The notes below the pieces were generated by a model that saw only the letters and a program-made list of their open reading frames with translations, was not told the origin of the DNA and ran no database searches. From Balaenoptera acutorostrata (Eukaryota; Chordata; Mammalia; Artiodactyla; Balaenopteridae): a DNA stretch of 64,000 bases. Shown one piece after another: positions 1 through 11,951 of this stretch (position 1 is its first letter; every line of letters starts with the position of its first letter). The DNA is taken from the NCBI RefSeq assembly GCF_949987535.1, contig NC_080080.1:66329829-66393828 (forward strand). The letters run 5' to 3'. A program made the translations under genes and the position numbers.

Positions 1-3000
1 TCTTGCAGTAAGGTGAAGGCAAGTTATTATGAAAACTCACATCTGAAAATATTTTAGCTCTCTCAGCATTTTATAGCAGGAAACAGCAAGCAATATAATT
101 TCAAAACCATAGGGGGCTAGTTTTAAAGAGCGTCTCCTGCTTTGACCTACTAGGCTGGTGGAGCTCGGTGACGTGTGGACATGGCATGAAATGTGGAGCT
201 GGGGTCTGGAGAGGTTATACCAACATTCACTTAAAGGTCTGTTAGATTTGGTCTATTGCAACATCCTAAGCTTATCAACAAACTTTATTTTCAGGGACCA
301 TCCATCTCTTGCGGAAACACTATTTCCTCCGAGGCACATGTGCATGCAACACAATATAGACTCTTTTCTGGGGGAAGAAACGAGTGACTATAACAACAGG
401 AAAGCGGGTTAATGCTACAGCATGAATCAAGCCACCAAAAGGACAAAAGAAAAAAAAAGTGTTTTCTTGCATTTGCAAGTGTGACCACATCGTGGTTTGG
501 GCCATCCAGAACAGGGACGATTCAGTTGGGTCTCTCTTATTTCTGAAACCGAGCAAACAGGGCTGGATCCCAGTGGCTCTGAAACAGACATGGTTCTTTG
601 TGTTAGTAACATCTGCATCACCGTGAGTCAATGACTTACGTCCTCTGGGCCTCAGCTTTCCTAGTTGCAAAATGTTTGTGATGATCCCAGAGGTTCTCCT
701 GTGGCTCTGAAATTCTACAGTTATAATTTAAGGGAATTCAATTAATATTAGTGGAGCACCTACTGTGTGCAAGGTATTATGCTAGGTTCTTCAGTGGGTA
801 CAAAGTGAGTAATATGTAGTCTCCCTCCTCAAGAAGCTGATAGTCTGATAGGAGATATAGACACACAGATAATTAAGGCAAAGTAAAAGTGCCACTAGAG
901 CAGAATAAATACGATGCCCTGAAAGTTGGAAAGAGCTAGGATAGTCTCAGTAAGAGTTCTAAAGCTTTTCTCCTGGACTGTCTTCTTTAGCCATTTTCAA
1001 TTTTTTGGCCATCTAGCTCTCTAAAATATGAACAGATGCTTTTCAAAAACTCCAAACTGTAACAAGCCAATAAAAATAGGAATCTGCTTTGTTGCAAACA
1101 ATAAAGGAATTCGCTCCAATAAAATAGAATAAACCCTCAGTAATTCAGACCAAGGAAGGTAAGAATGGAGATTTAATGCAAAGTCCATTATAGGATATGT
1201 GCATTATGTGATTTTAATGACTTATAGTTTGGCTTTCAAGGGTATACAGAAACATTGCCTAGAAATCTTTACAAAGTGACTTTTGTAGAATATAAAATTT
1301 GAAAGCCCCATATATGTCTAGTCCAACCTTCTCAGTGTACTGGTGGGAAAACTCATACAAACTGGTTATTCAAGGCCCCAGAGAGAGGAGTCTTTTTAAA
1401 TGACACAGCAAATGTTCGTAAATGGTTATTTGATGAGCTTGAATTTTCTTGAAAGTGCCTTGTTCTCCAATGTTCTCCACATTTCCTATGATCTTGTTCA
1501 GTCTATTAATTTGAACTTTATGAATAGGAGAGAGATTTGGTAGCACAAGTAAGCTTTCATCTATTTACAGCTCTTTCCATTCATCTTGGTGCCAAACAGG
1601 CAATTTCTAGCCTATGTTGTTAACATGAGGGGCACTGGAGGAGGAAGAAAGTCGACAGATATTAACTATCCTGGTGGTATTTTTCCAGGACAGGGGCCTG
1701 ACCTTCTGCAGATTAGCTAACCGTCTAGCAGATATTATTGAGAAAGGCTGTCAAGGCATCTTAAGGCCCCCAATTTTTCCTCTGCTGGACTGCTAAGGCT
1801 AAATTACATTGTTCTGAATTCATTCCTCTGGAATATAATTTTGTGTCACCAGCTGTCATGTGTGAGAGGTAATAAAACTTCACCTATTAGGTTAAATCAT
1901 GTAAAATTGCTGCTTTGGTAGGTCAAAAAAATGGCAGTTTCATTTGGTTGAACCTATATTTCACAGAATTAACTAATTAGATATTAACCACCCTCTTAGA
2001 GAGCAGATAATAGGACTGTAAAGGAAGGAGACAGAAAAGTTACATACTGACAGAAAAAGGAGTTAGGAAAAAAAGGTATAGGATGGGAGGTTGCCAGAAT
2101 AGCAGATGTGGGTGGAACATCAAAAAGGGAAAGGACGAATAGTACATAAACTTGGTCTACTCTATACGGTCTTCAATGCCAATTGTGTTCAGAGGTGCAA
2201 AAGAAAGAAGAGACATGATCTCACTCTACTTAAAAAGAAAAGAGCATACACATTGCTAGTGAGCCGTACAAGCCTATATAAAATCAGAAACTGGATTATT
2301 TTCAGACCACATATTACAATAATTCCAAAAAGAGAAAGATCACTCTAGGTGGTCAGGCAAGAGGCTAAAGAGGTAATATCTTCAGCTGAGCTTTGAAGGA
2401 TCTGAGTAAGTAGGAGGCCATGTACTCTACTCATGGCAGATTTTATCCAAAAAGAAAGTTGGCCGCTTCTAATGTGGATACAAAAAGGGGCCTCCATCCT
2501 CCAAAAACTGCTATTCTTCTCTTCTTCCTTCCCTTGCTTGGGGTAGCATAGCATTTCATCATTTGTGATATAATTCCATGTGAATTAATTGATTATGTCT
2601 TCATCTTTGGATGCAAAAGAAAAGAAGGGATGGATAGAAAGAGGGAAAACTCCCCCCGAAACAATGCTTATATAATCCCTGCCTCAATTTCCCTGTCATT
2701 GAGCAAGAAAACTCATGGGAATCCAAAAAATGAAAGTCCCATCTCCTAGGCTTGTGAATTCAATTTGTTTGAATTGATTGCTAGAAAATAAATAAATAGA
2801 ATGAAGGCAGGACCAAGTCCTTAGCATCAGCACATTGAGGTTAAACATGCAAAGGTTTTTAAGCATAAACAGAATACCCAAATAGCCCAAGAGGGAAGAA
2901 TATCATGCATTTGGGCTCAGTACAGGTGGTGTGACAGGGTGGCCAGGAAAAGGTAGAGATATTCTGGGCAGAGTTCCCAGATGCTTCTGCATAAAAACAA

Positions 3001-3655
3001 CTCTACCTATATTTCTGAGAATATGTCAGATAATGTATTTAGAGAAAGTATTTTTAAAGCTGTTTGCCCATTTTGAACATTTGCGATCTTCGGATTTCTA
3101 GTGGGTTTCTGTTTTGTTTTTAATCATACAAACTGAAATATCTTCAGGATATGTTTTTACTAAGAATCGGGTGTGGAAGATATGAGATAAGGTTTTGGCA
3201 ATAAAAATTTTTTAAAAAGTGACATCAGAACAAATCCAATAAACTGCAAGAACATTATCTATTGCAATAGTTTTTAAACTTTTCACTACCCGGCACAACT
3301 TTTATTATTCCTTCTCCTCACCCCAGGATTTGTGTTTTATAAGATAGTTATTGCTATCCAATAAAAATTTCATTCCATCTGTGTTCCCACGACTTTTCTA
3401 CTTCTGTTGTATTCCAGATTTTTAACAATCTACACTTAGGAAAGGGTCACAATATTATGAAATCATGTATCTAACTATGTAAAGTTAAGAAACAATAACA
3501 CGTGCTAATCGTGGTGTAGATTTGACTGTTCCTCTGTACTCACATCTAATATGCATGGCATCCTCAAAATTCACGTCATAATCTTCAAGAAATAATCAGT
3601 GGTTTTGATCAGGGAAGAATAGCCTTTTTATTCCTTTTCCCCGTCTTCTTCTTTA
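1..3655. other. Intergenic DNA, no gene seen
   Basis: No reading frame here resembles a known protein and none has a plausible exon structure. About 560-720 resembles a worn MIR core (a 'gggcctcagctttcct' phrase followed by 'gcaaaatg'). About 735-880 and 2340-2450 resemble pieces of an old high-copy mammalian repeat ('gcacctactgtgtgcaaggtattatgctagg', and 'gctgagctttgaaggat'), whose family I cannot name with confidence. About 1310-1390 has a 'ctagtccaacctt' phrase typical of CR1/L3-type relics. The rest shows nothing I can classify. Confidence 0.6.
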
Positions 3656-3671
3656 TCTTCAGCCCTATTTT

Positions 3672-4500
3672 ATTTATTTTTTCCTTCCAGTTGTATTAAA
3701 GTATAATTGACATACAGCACTGTATAAGTTTACAGCATAGAGCATAATGATTTGACTTACATACATCATGAAATGATTATCATAACAGATACAGTGAACA
3801 TCTCTCATCTCATATACATACAAAATCAAAGAAATAGAAAAAATGTTTTCCTTGTGATGAGAACTCTTAGAATTTACTCTCTTAACAATGTTCATATATA
3901 ACATACAGCAGTGTTCATTATATTTATCATGTTGTACATTAAATCCCTAGTACTTATTTATCTTATAACTAGAAGTTTGTAGCTTTTGACTGCCTTCATC
4001 CAATTCCTCCCCTAACCCTGGCCCGCCTCTGGTAACCACAAATCTGATCTCTTTTTCTATAGTTTGTTTGTTTGATTTAGAAGTATGATTGACCTACAAC
4101 GTTATGTTAGTTCCTGTTACACAATATAGCAATTCGATATTTCTGTACATTTCAAAATGATCACCGGGATAAGTCCAGTTAGATATAAAGATATTACATA
4201 GTTATTAACTATATTCCCCACACTGTACATTTCATACCTGTGACTCATTTATTTCGCAACTGGAAGCTTGTACCTCTTAATCTCCCTCACTGATTTCTTT
4301 CCTCCCCCCACTCCCTCCCCTCTGCCAACCACCTGTTTATTCTCTGTATCTATAATTGTTTGTTATATTTGTTCATTTGTTTTGTTTTTTAGATTCCACA
4401 TATAAGTGAAATCACACAGTATTTGTCTTTCTCTGACTTATTTCACTAAATATAATACCCTCTAGGTCCATCCATGTTGTCTCAAATGGCAAGACTTCCT
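3672..4500 (-). repeat. L1 3' UTR, two related blocks
   Basis: This is the 3' untranslated end of the dead L1. Two related blocks lie side by side (about 3690-4060 and about 4075-4390). Each starts with a 'tataattgacatacagc' or 'tatgattgacctacaacg' phrase and each ends near a 'cctctggtaaccac' or 'tctgccaaccacc' phrase. Such partly duplicated 3' UTRs are seen in older L1M-type elements. The 4440-4620 part encodes the antisense of the extreme ORF2 C-terminus and its junction. Confidence 0.75.
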
Positions 4501-4576
4501 TCTTTTTGGTGGCTGAGTAATATTCCTTTATATGCATATACCACATATTCTTTATCCATTCATCTATGGATTTCAT

Positions 4577-7500
4577 TCATATCATAGCCATTGTAAATAA
4601 TGCTACAGTGAACATAGGGCTGCATATATCATTTCTAATTAGTGTTTTTGTTTTCTTCAGATAAATACCCAGGAGTGGAAATGCTGGGTCATATAGTAGT
4701 GCTATTTTTAACTTTTTGAGGAATCTCCATGTTGTTCTCCATAGTGGCTGCACCAGTTTACATTCCTGCCAACAGGGCACAAGGGTTCCCTTTTCTCTAC
4801 ATCCTCTCCAACACTCGTTATTTGTTGTCTTTTTGATAATAGTCTTTCTGACAGGTGTGAAGTAATAATATCTCATTGTGGTTTTGATTTGCATTTCCCT
4901 AATGACTAGTGATGTTGAGCATATTTTCATGTGCCTATGGGCCATATGTATGTCTTCTTTGGAAAAATATCTATCCAGATCCTCTGCCCATTTTTAAATC
5001 AGGTTGTTTGTATTTTTTGATGTTGAGTTGTATGAGTTCTTTGTATATTTTGGATATCAACACCTCATCAAGTATATCTTTTACAAATATCTTCTCCCAT
5101 TCAATAGGTGGCCTTTATGCTTAATTGATAGTTTCCTTTGCTGTGCAAAAGCAATTTAGTTTGAGGTAGTCCCATTTATCTATTTTTCTTTTGCTTCCCT
5201 TGCCTGAAGAGTCATATCCAAAAAAATACTACTGAGAATAATGTCAAAGAGCTTACTACCTATGTTTTCTTCTAGACGCTTTATGGTTTCAGGTGTTACA
5301 TTTAAGTCTTTAATCCATTTTGAAATTATTTTTGTGCATAGTGTAATAGAGTAGTCCAGTTTGACTCTTTTACATGTAGCCGTCCAGTTTTCCCAATGCC
5401 ATTTATTGAAGAGGCTCTCTTTTCACGATTCTATGTTCTTGCCTCCTTTGTCATAGATTAATTGCCCATATAAATGTGGGCTCATTTCTGGGCTCTATAT
5501 TCTGTTCCATTGATCTATGTGTCTACTTTTGTAGTACTATACTGTTTTGATTACTGTAGCTTTGTAGTATAGTTTGAAATCAGGGAGCGTGATACCTCCA
5601 GCTTTGTTCTTCTTTCTCAAGAATGTTTTGGTTATTTAGGGTCTTTTGTGTTTCCATGAAAATTTTAGAATTATTTGTTCTAGCTCTGTGAAAAATGTCA
5701 TTGGTGTTTTGATAGGGATTGCATTGAACTGTAGATTGCCTGGGTAGTATGGTCATTTTAACAATATTAATTCTTCCAATCCATAAACACAGTATATTTT
5801 TCCACCTGTTTGTGTCAACTACAATTACTTTCATCAGTGTCTTATAGATTTTTGAGTACAAGTCTTTTAGCTCCTTAGTTAGATTTATTCCTAGGTATTT
5901 TATTCTTTTTGATGCAATTGTAAATAGAATTGTTTTCTTATTTTCTCTTTCTGAGAGTTTGTTGTTAGTGTATAGAAATGCAACATGTTTCTGTATATTA
6001 ATTTTGTATCCTGCAACTTTACCAAATTTATTGATGAGTTCTAGTAGTTTTTTGGTGGTCCTTTTAGGATTTTTTATGTATAGTATCATGTCATCTATCG
6101 TTTTATGTATAGTACATGTCAACTGTAAACAGTGACAGTTTTACTTCTTCATATCCAATTTGGATTCCTTTTATTTCTTTTTCTTGTCTGATTGCTGTGG
6201 CTAGGAATAATAATGCCTTATTGAATAAAAGTGGCAAGAGTGGGCATCCTTGTCTTGTTCCTGATCTTAGGGGAAATGCTTTCAGTTTTTCACCATCCAG
6301 TATGTTATCTATGGTCTTATCATATATGGCCTTTATTATGTTGAGGTATGGTCTCTCTATACCCACTTTGTTGAGAGTTTTTACCATAAATGGATGTTGA
6401 GTTTTGTCAATAGTCCTTTCTGCACTTATTGAGATGATCATATGATTTTTATTCTTCAGTTTTTTAATGTGGTGTATCACACAGATTGATCAGAAGATAT
6501 TGAAAAATCCTTGCATCCCTGGGATAAATCCAATTTGATCATGGTGTATAAGCCTTTAGTGTATTGTTGAATTTGGTTTGCTAATGTTTTGCTGAGGATT
6601 TCTTCATTTATGTTCATCAGTGATATTGGCATGTAATTTTCTTTTTTGTATGTGATATCTTTGTCTGGTTTTGGTATCAGGGTGATTCTGGCCTCATAGA
6701 ATGAGTTCAGAAGCACTCCTTCCTCTGCAATTTTTCAGAATAGTTTGAGAGTAGGTGTTAAATCTTTAAATGTTCGTAGAAATCATCTGTGAGGCCATCT
6801 GGTCCTGGACTTCTGTTTGTTGGGAGGTTTTTTTTTATTACTGATTCAATTTCATTACTGGTCATTGGTCTGTTCATATTTTCTATTTCTTCCTGGTTCA
6901 GTCTTGGGAGATTGTACATTTCTAGGAACTTGTCTATTTCTTCTAGGTTGTCTATCTTATTGTCTAATTGTCTGTGATAATCTCTTATGATTCTTTGTAT
7001 TTCTGAGGTATCAGTTGTAACTTCTCTTTTTTTCATTTCTGATTTTGTAGATTTGGGCTCTCTTTTTTTCCTTGATGAGTCTGGTAAAGATTTGTCAATT
7101 TTGTTTATCTTTTTAAAGAAACAGCTCTTAGTTTCATTGGTCTCTTCTATATATTTTTTTACTCTCTATTTCATTTATTTCTGTTCTGATCTTTATGATA
7201 TTTTTCCTTCTACTAACTTCGGGTTTTGTTTGTTCTTTTTCTAGTTCCTTTAGGTATAAAGTTACAATGTTTATTTGAGATTTTTCTTGTTTCCTGAGAT
7301 AAGCTTGTATCACTATAAACTTCCCTCTTAGAACTGCTTTTGCTGTGTCCCGTAGATTTTGAATAGTTATGTTTTCATTTTCATTTGTCTCTAGGTGTTT
7401 TCTGGTTTCTTCTTTGATTTCTCCAGTAATCCACTGGTTGTTTAGTAGCATATTGTTTCCCCTCCACATGTCTGTTTTTTTTGCATTTTTTTTTTCTTGT

Positions 7501-7676
7501 AGTTGATTTCTAGTCTCATAGCTTTGTGGTTGGAAAAAGTGCTTGATATGATTTCAGTTTTCTTAAATTTACTGACCAAATTTACTGAAATTTGTGGTCT
7601 AGTATGTGATCCATCCTGGAGAATGCTCTATGTGCACTTGAAAAGAATCTGTGTCCTGATGTTTTGGGATGGAATG

Positions 7677-7714
<38 letters not shown>

Positions 7715-8200
7715 AAGTTCATCTTATCTAATGTGTCATTGAAGGCCAGTGTTTCCTCATTGATTTTCTGTCTGGATGATCTGTCCATTATGTAATTGGT
7801 GTGTTAAAGTCCCCTAGTATTATTGTGTTACTGTCAATTTTTCCCTTTATGTCTATTAATATTTGCTTTATGTATTGAGGTGCTCCAATGTTAGGTACAT
7901 ATATATTTATAACTGTTGTATCTTCTTAGATTGATCATTTGATCATTATGTAATGTCCTTCTTTGTCTCTTATTGTCTTTGTTTTAAAGTCTATTTTGTC
8001 TCATATAAGTATCACTATCCATTTGTGTGGAACACTTTTTTCATCCACTCAGTTTCAATCTGTGTGTATCTTTAGATCTGAAGTTAGTTTCTTGTAGGCA
8101 GCGTATTTATGGATATTGTTTTTGTTTCCATTCAGCCTTTCAGTGTCTTTTGACTGCAGCATTTAGTCCATTTACATTAAGTAATTATTGATAGGTATGT
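4577..8200 (-). pseudogene. L1 ORF2 (endonuclease/reverse transcriptase) remnant
   Basis: Broken ORF2 on the minus strand. Frames in order from the N-terminal side are: 7582-7788 (endonuclease, 'DRSSRQKINEET' and 'FFSSAHRAFSRMDHIL'); 7134-7469 (post-endonuclease linker, 'TAKAVLRGKFIVIQAY'); 6758-7036 (start of the RT region, 'NLPTNRSPGPDGLTDDFYE'); 6477-6716 ('[12 protein letters not shown]', 'PISLMNI'); 6103-6480 (RT palm, '[14 protein letters not shown]'); 5580-6122 ('GYKINIQKHVAFLYTNN', 'RIKYLGINLTKELKDLY'); and 4577-4945 (C-terminal region, '[17 protein letters not shown]'). The catalytic FADD motif reads FTVD next to a short duplication. A TC/TA microsatellite (about 7677-7712) disrupts the endonuclease part. 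The product would have nicked DNA and reverse-transcribed L1 RNA. This copy cannot. Confidence 0.9.
7677..7713. repeat. (TC)n(TA)n microsatellite in L1
   Basis: An uninterrupted TC run passes directly into a TA run. It sits inside the endonuclease part of ORF2 and reads as an arginine-glutamate run in one minus-strand frame. It is an expansion acquired after the L1 inserted, because the sequence on both sides is ordinary ORF2. Confidence 0.95.
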
Positions 8201-8747
8201 ACTTATTGCCATTTTGTTCATTGTTTTGGGGTTGTTTTATAGTTCGTTTTTGTTCATTTCTTCTGCTTTTGCTTTCTTTTCTTGTGGTTTGATGACAATC
8301 TTTATTTAGTGTTTGGATTCCTCTCTCTATTTTATGCGCATATCTATTATAGATTTTTGGTTTTTCATTACCATGAGGTTTATATATAGCTATATATATA
8401 TACATTATTATTTTAGGTTATTGATCTCTTAAGTTGAAATGCATTTTAACGATCCTGTATTTTTACTACCTGCCCCCCCATGTTTACTGTTTTTGACATT
8501 ATATTTTATGTCTTTTGGTTTTGTGTATCCCTTAACTACTTATGGTGGATATAGATGATTTTACTCCTTTTGTTTTTTTACCTTTCTACTAGCTTTATAT
8601 GTGTACCAGTGAGATTTTTCCATTCATAATTTTCATATTGCTAGTTGTGGTCTTTTGTTTTTTGCTTAGAGAAGTCCCGTTAACAATTCTTGTAAAGTTA
8701 ATTTTGTGGTGCTGAATGCTTAGCTTTTGCTTGTCTGTAGAACTTTT

Positions 8748-8936
8748 TTTTTTTAATTTATTTTTGTCTGCATTGGATCTTCTTGCGGTGTGCGGGCATC
8801 TCATTGTGGGGCTTGGTAGTTGTGGTGCACAGGCTCAGTTGCTCTGTGGCATGTGGGATCTTCCTGGACCAGGGATCAAACCTGTGTCCCCTGCACTGGC
8901 AGGCAGACTCCCAACCACTGTGCCACTAGGGAAGCC
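8748..8936 (-). mobile_element. CHR-type tRNA-derived SINE (older copy)
   Basis: A tRNA-derived SINE on the minus strand, inserted into the L1. It starts at 8936 (the reverse complement reads 'GGCTTCCCTAGTGGCACAG') and ends in a T-rich tract at 8748-8760 that represents its poly(A). Perfect 16-base target-site duplications ('tgtctgtagaactttt') flank it at 8732-8747 and 8937-8952. The A box is recognisable (8915-8925), while the B box is damaged (the GGTTCGAnnCC consensus reads as GGTTTGATCCC). CpG sites are largely decayed, so it looks older than the other three SINEs in the window. It is shorter than they are and lacks their CpG-rich 3' body. Confidence 0.95.
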
Positions 8937-9001
8937 TGTCTGTAGAACTTTTCATCTCTTCTTCAAATCTGAATGAAAACCTTGCTGGATATAGTATTCT
9001 T

Positions 9002-9525
9002 TTTTTTTTTTCATAGTAATTGTAATATTAATATTTATTGCCATTTAATATGTCAGGCACTGTTTTAGGGTCTTTATTTAATGAATTTTTATCTTTAACA
9101 TTGAATGATCTCAACCCCAAAGAATTAAAATTGTAAGTTTAGTATTTTGCTGTTATAAGACCTGTCAACTAGTGTGTCATTGGAGTTCTTCCTTCCTAGA
9201 AATTTCTCTTACATAGAAACTATTATATGATGCAGTTGACAAACATAGGGAAGGGGTGTGTATACAAAAACTCTATGATCAGCCCCTAGACCATTAAAGA
9301 TTGAGTCATTATTTTATGACATAAGCCAAAATTGTGTTTGTTTTTGCTGTCTCTCATTAGTGTTTTGTTTAGGCACAGAGGGTAGGGCAACAACTCCTCC
9401 TCCTTCTCCTACAAAAGCTCCAGGCTTTACTTGCTATCACCTTACTTTTTTGTTTCTTATTAGTTATCTACTTTATACATATTAGTGTATATATGTCAAT
9501 CCCAATCTCCCAATTCATCCCACCA
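9002..9525 (-). mobile_element. Chimeric retroposon: L1 3' UTR piece plus non-L1 RNA
   Basis: An insertion inside the dead L1, flanked by a perfect 15-base target-site duplication ('ggatatagtattctt') at 8987-9001 and 9526-9540. Removing it and one duplicate restores continuous L1 sequence. Read on the minus strand it begins with about 73 bases of L1 3' UTR (9453-9525, 'gggagattgggattgacat'). It then switches to about 440 bases that are not L1 (9012-9452), and ends in a poly(A) tract (9002-9011 as T on plus) preceded about 22 bases upstream by AATAAA (complement at 9034-9039). This is the signature of L1-machinery retroposition of a hybrid RNA with a normal cellular polyadenylation site. The source of the non-L1 part is unknown. 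Confidence 0.8.
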
Positions 9526-10564
9526 GGATATAGTATTCTTGATTGTAGGCTTTTTGCTTTCATCACTTTAACTATATCATGCCGCTCCCTTCTGGCCTGC
9601 AGGGTTTCTGCTGAAAAGTCAGCTCATAGCCTTATTGGAGTTCCCTTGTACATAACTTGTTGCTTTTCCCTTACTGCTTTTAATATTCTCTCTTTATTTT
9701 TAATTTTTGCCATTTTAAATACAGCGTGTCTTGGTGTGATCCTCTTTAGGTTGATCCTGTTTAGGATTCTCTGTGCTTTCTGGTTCTGGATGTCTGTTTC
9801 CTTTCCCAGGTTAGGGAAGGTTTCATCTATTATGTCTTCAAATAATTTCTCTGCCCCATTCTCTCTCTCTCTCTTCTCCTTCTTGGACCCCTATAATGCA
9901 AATGCTAGTACATTTGATGTTGTCCTAGAGAGTCTCTTAAGCTGTCCTAATTTCTTTTTATTCTTTTTCTTTTTTTCTGTTCTGCTTCTGTGATTTCCAT
10001 TACTCTGTCTTTCAGATTACTGACCCATTTCTCTGTATCATCTAGTCTACTGTTGGTTCCTTCTAGTGTATTTTTTTTTCAATTATTGTATTATTCATCT
10101 CTGGTTCTTCTTTATATATTTCCTAACTCTTGTTAAAAACTTCTAACTTTTCATTCTGTTCATCCCATCTTTCTCCAAGTTCTTTGATCATCTTTATGAT
10201 CATTACCTTGAACTCTTATTGGGTAGATTGCTCATCTTCACTGTACTTATTTCTTATTCTGGGGATTTATCCCATTCCTTCATTTGGAACATAGTTCTCT
10301 TTCACCTGATTTTGCCTAATTTGCTGTTTTTATTTCTATGTATCCGGTAAGTTGGTTACATTTCCTGACCTTGGAGAAGTCGCCTTTTGTAGGAAACATC
10401 TTATGTGTCCCAACTCTGGTCCCTGGAGCTATATGCTCTAGGGATGCTCCCTATTTGGGTTGCATGGATCCTTCTGTTGTGATGGGTTGACTGCTGTGGG
10501 TGATCTCACAGGTGTGGCTGGCCCTTGGTCTGGTTGTTTGTCAGGTCCTGCCTTGTGCAGAGGC

Positions 10565-11260
10565 TGCCAGCTGCTGGTGGGTGGAGCTGGGTCAGGAAGT
10601 GGCAGGCTGCAGAGCCCAGGGTCTCAGGGCTAGTGCTGGCCCACTGGTGGGCAGAGTTGGGTTCTGGGATGAATGGTTGCAGGGCTGGAGGTCCCCAGTC
10701 TAGTGTTGGCCTCCTGTTGTGGGGGGTGGGGGCAGTTATTTACATGGCTGGCTGCAGGTTCCAGGTTGTCCCAAAGCTATGTCAGCCTGCTGGTGGTGAG
10801 ACAGTATCCCAGGTTGATTGGCTAAGGGGCCCAAGGTGTCCCAGAGCTGGTGTTGGCCTGCTTGTTGGCAAGGCTGGAGCCCAGGGAGTTCCAGGTCTTG
10901 TGCTGGCCTGCTGGTGCATCAGTTGGGTCCTGACATGGCAGGCTATGGCGCTGTAGTTGTCTTGAGTCTGGCGTCTGCCTGCTGGTGTGTGAGGCTAGGC
11001 CCAGGGCTAGTGCCCACCCACTAGTGGGTGGAAATTGGTCCCAGAGTCTCTGGCTGCAGAGCCCTGGTGGTCCCATGGCTAGTGCTGATGCACTGGTGTG
11101 CAGGGCTGGGTCTCGGGGCAGCTGTGGGGTCAGGGGACCTTAAGGAAGCCAGCCTGCTGGTGGGTGGGGGTTGTGTCCTTGCCCAGCTAATTGCTTGGCT
11201 TGGCCTGAGGTGTCCCAGTACTGGCGCACACAGGCTAGTAGGTGGGGATGGGTCCTGGTG
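10565..11260 (-). repeat. Degenerate ~70-bp tandem units in L1 5' UTR
   Basis: The GC-rich 5' UTR of the dead L1 contains about eleven degenerate copies of a unit carrying a 'gctggtgggtggagctggg'-like core (plus strand). Cores start near 10573, 10643, 10713, 10790, 10861, 10911, 10982, 11021, 11093, 11156 and 11235, so most steps are close to 70 bases. L1 5' UTRs carry the internal RNA polymerase II promoter, and in some mammals they are built of tandem monomers. The units here are too worn to be active. Confidence 0.75.
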
Positions 11261-11951
11261 CTAATAAGCTAGAGGGAGAATTCCAAAGTGGTGGTTGCCA
11301 GCCGCAGTGTCCTCATGGTAGAACAAGCTTCTAAAAATGGCTGACATCAGGCCAGTGTCTATGTCCCCAGGGTGAACTCCAGTTGCTTCCTGCCTCTCCG
11401 GGAGGCTCTTTAACATCAGCAGGTGAATCTGAACCAGGATACTTTCAAATTACTGCTTCTACCCTGTATCCTGGAGCGTGTGGGATTTTGTTTGCACCCT
11501 TTAAGAGTGGAGTCTTTATTTCCCACAGCCCTCTGACTCTCCCAAAAGTAAGCCCCCTTCTCTTTCAAAGTCAAACTTTCTGGGGCCTCATCTTTCTGGT
11601 GCAGGACCCCTGGGTTTGGGGAGCCCAGTGTGGACCTTGGACCCCTCACTCCTTGGGGAGAACGTCTGCAATTGTAATTATCCTCCTGCCTGTGGTCCAC
11701 CCACCAGGGGAATGGGTACTCTGTCTCCATCCCTCCTACCTGTCTTACTGTGGTTCCTTCTTTATATCTTTGTTGTAGAAGATCTCTGCTAGATTCCAGT
11801 CTTTCTCATCAATAGTTTCTCTGTAAATAGTTGTAATTTTGGTGACCTGTGAGGGGAGGTGAGCTCAGGCCTTCTCTACCATCTTGGCCACACACTCTTA
11901 GCTGCTTACTTCTAATGAATAGAATATGACAGACGTCTCCAGCCCTATTTT

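Larger units (their letters stand above)
3672..11935 (-). mobile_element. Near full-length dead L1 LINE, minus strand
   Basis: Read on the minus strand this is an L1 retrotransposon with its 5' end near 11905-11935 and its 3' end near 3672. The order is a GC-rich 5' UTR (about 10480-11905), ORF1-equivalent and spacer sequence (about 8250-10480), ORF2 with endonuclease and reverse transcriptase (about 4577-8200), and an AT-rich 3' UTR (about 3672-4500). A 16-base near-identical flank (3656-3671 and 11936-11951, one mismatch by eye, sharing 'cagccctatttt') is a likely target-site duplication. If so, the element includes 30 extra 5' bases beyond the usual 'ggccaagatggt' start. A later SINE and a later chimeric retroposon interrupt it. 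Many stops and frameshifts show it is inactive. It is older than the CHR SINE inside it. Confidence 0.9.

Noticed and set aside
9493..9993. 166-residue hydrophobic frame on the plus strand
   Set aside because: It is the antisense of the L1 element and runs across the boundary of the chimeric insertion.
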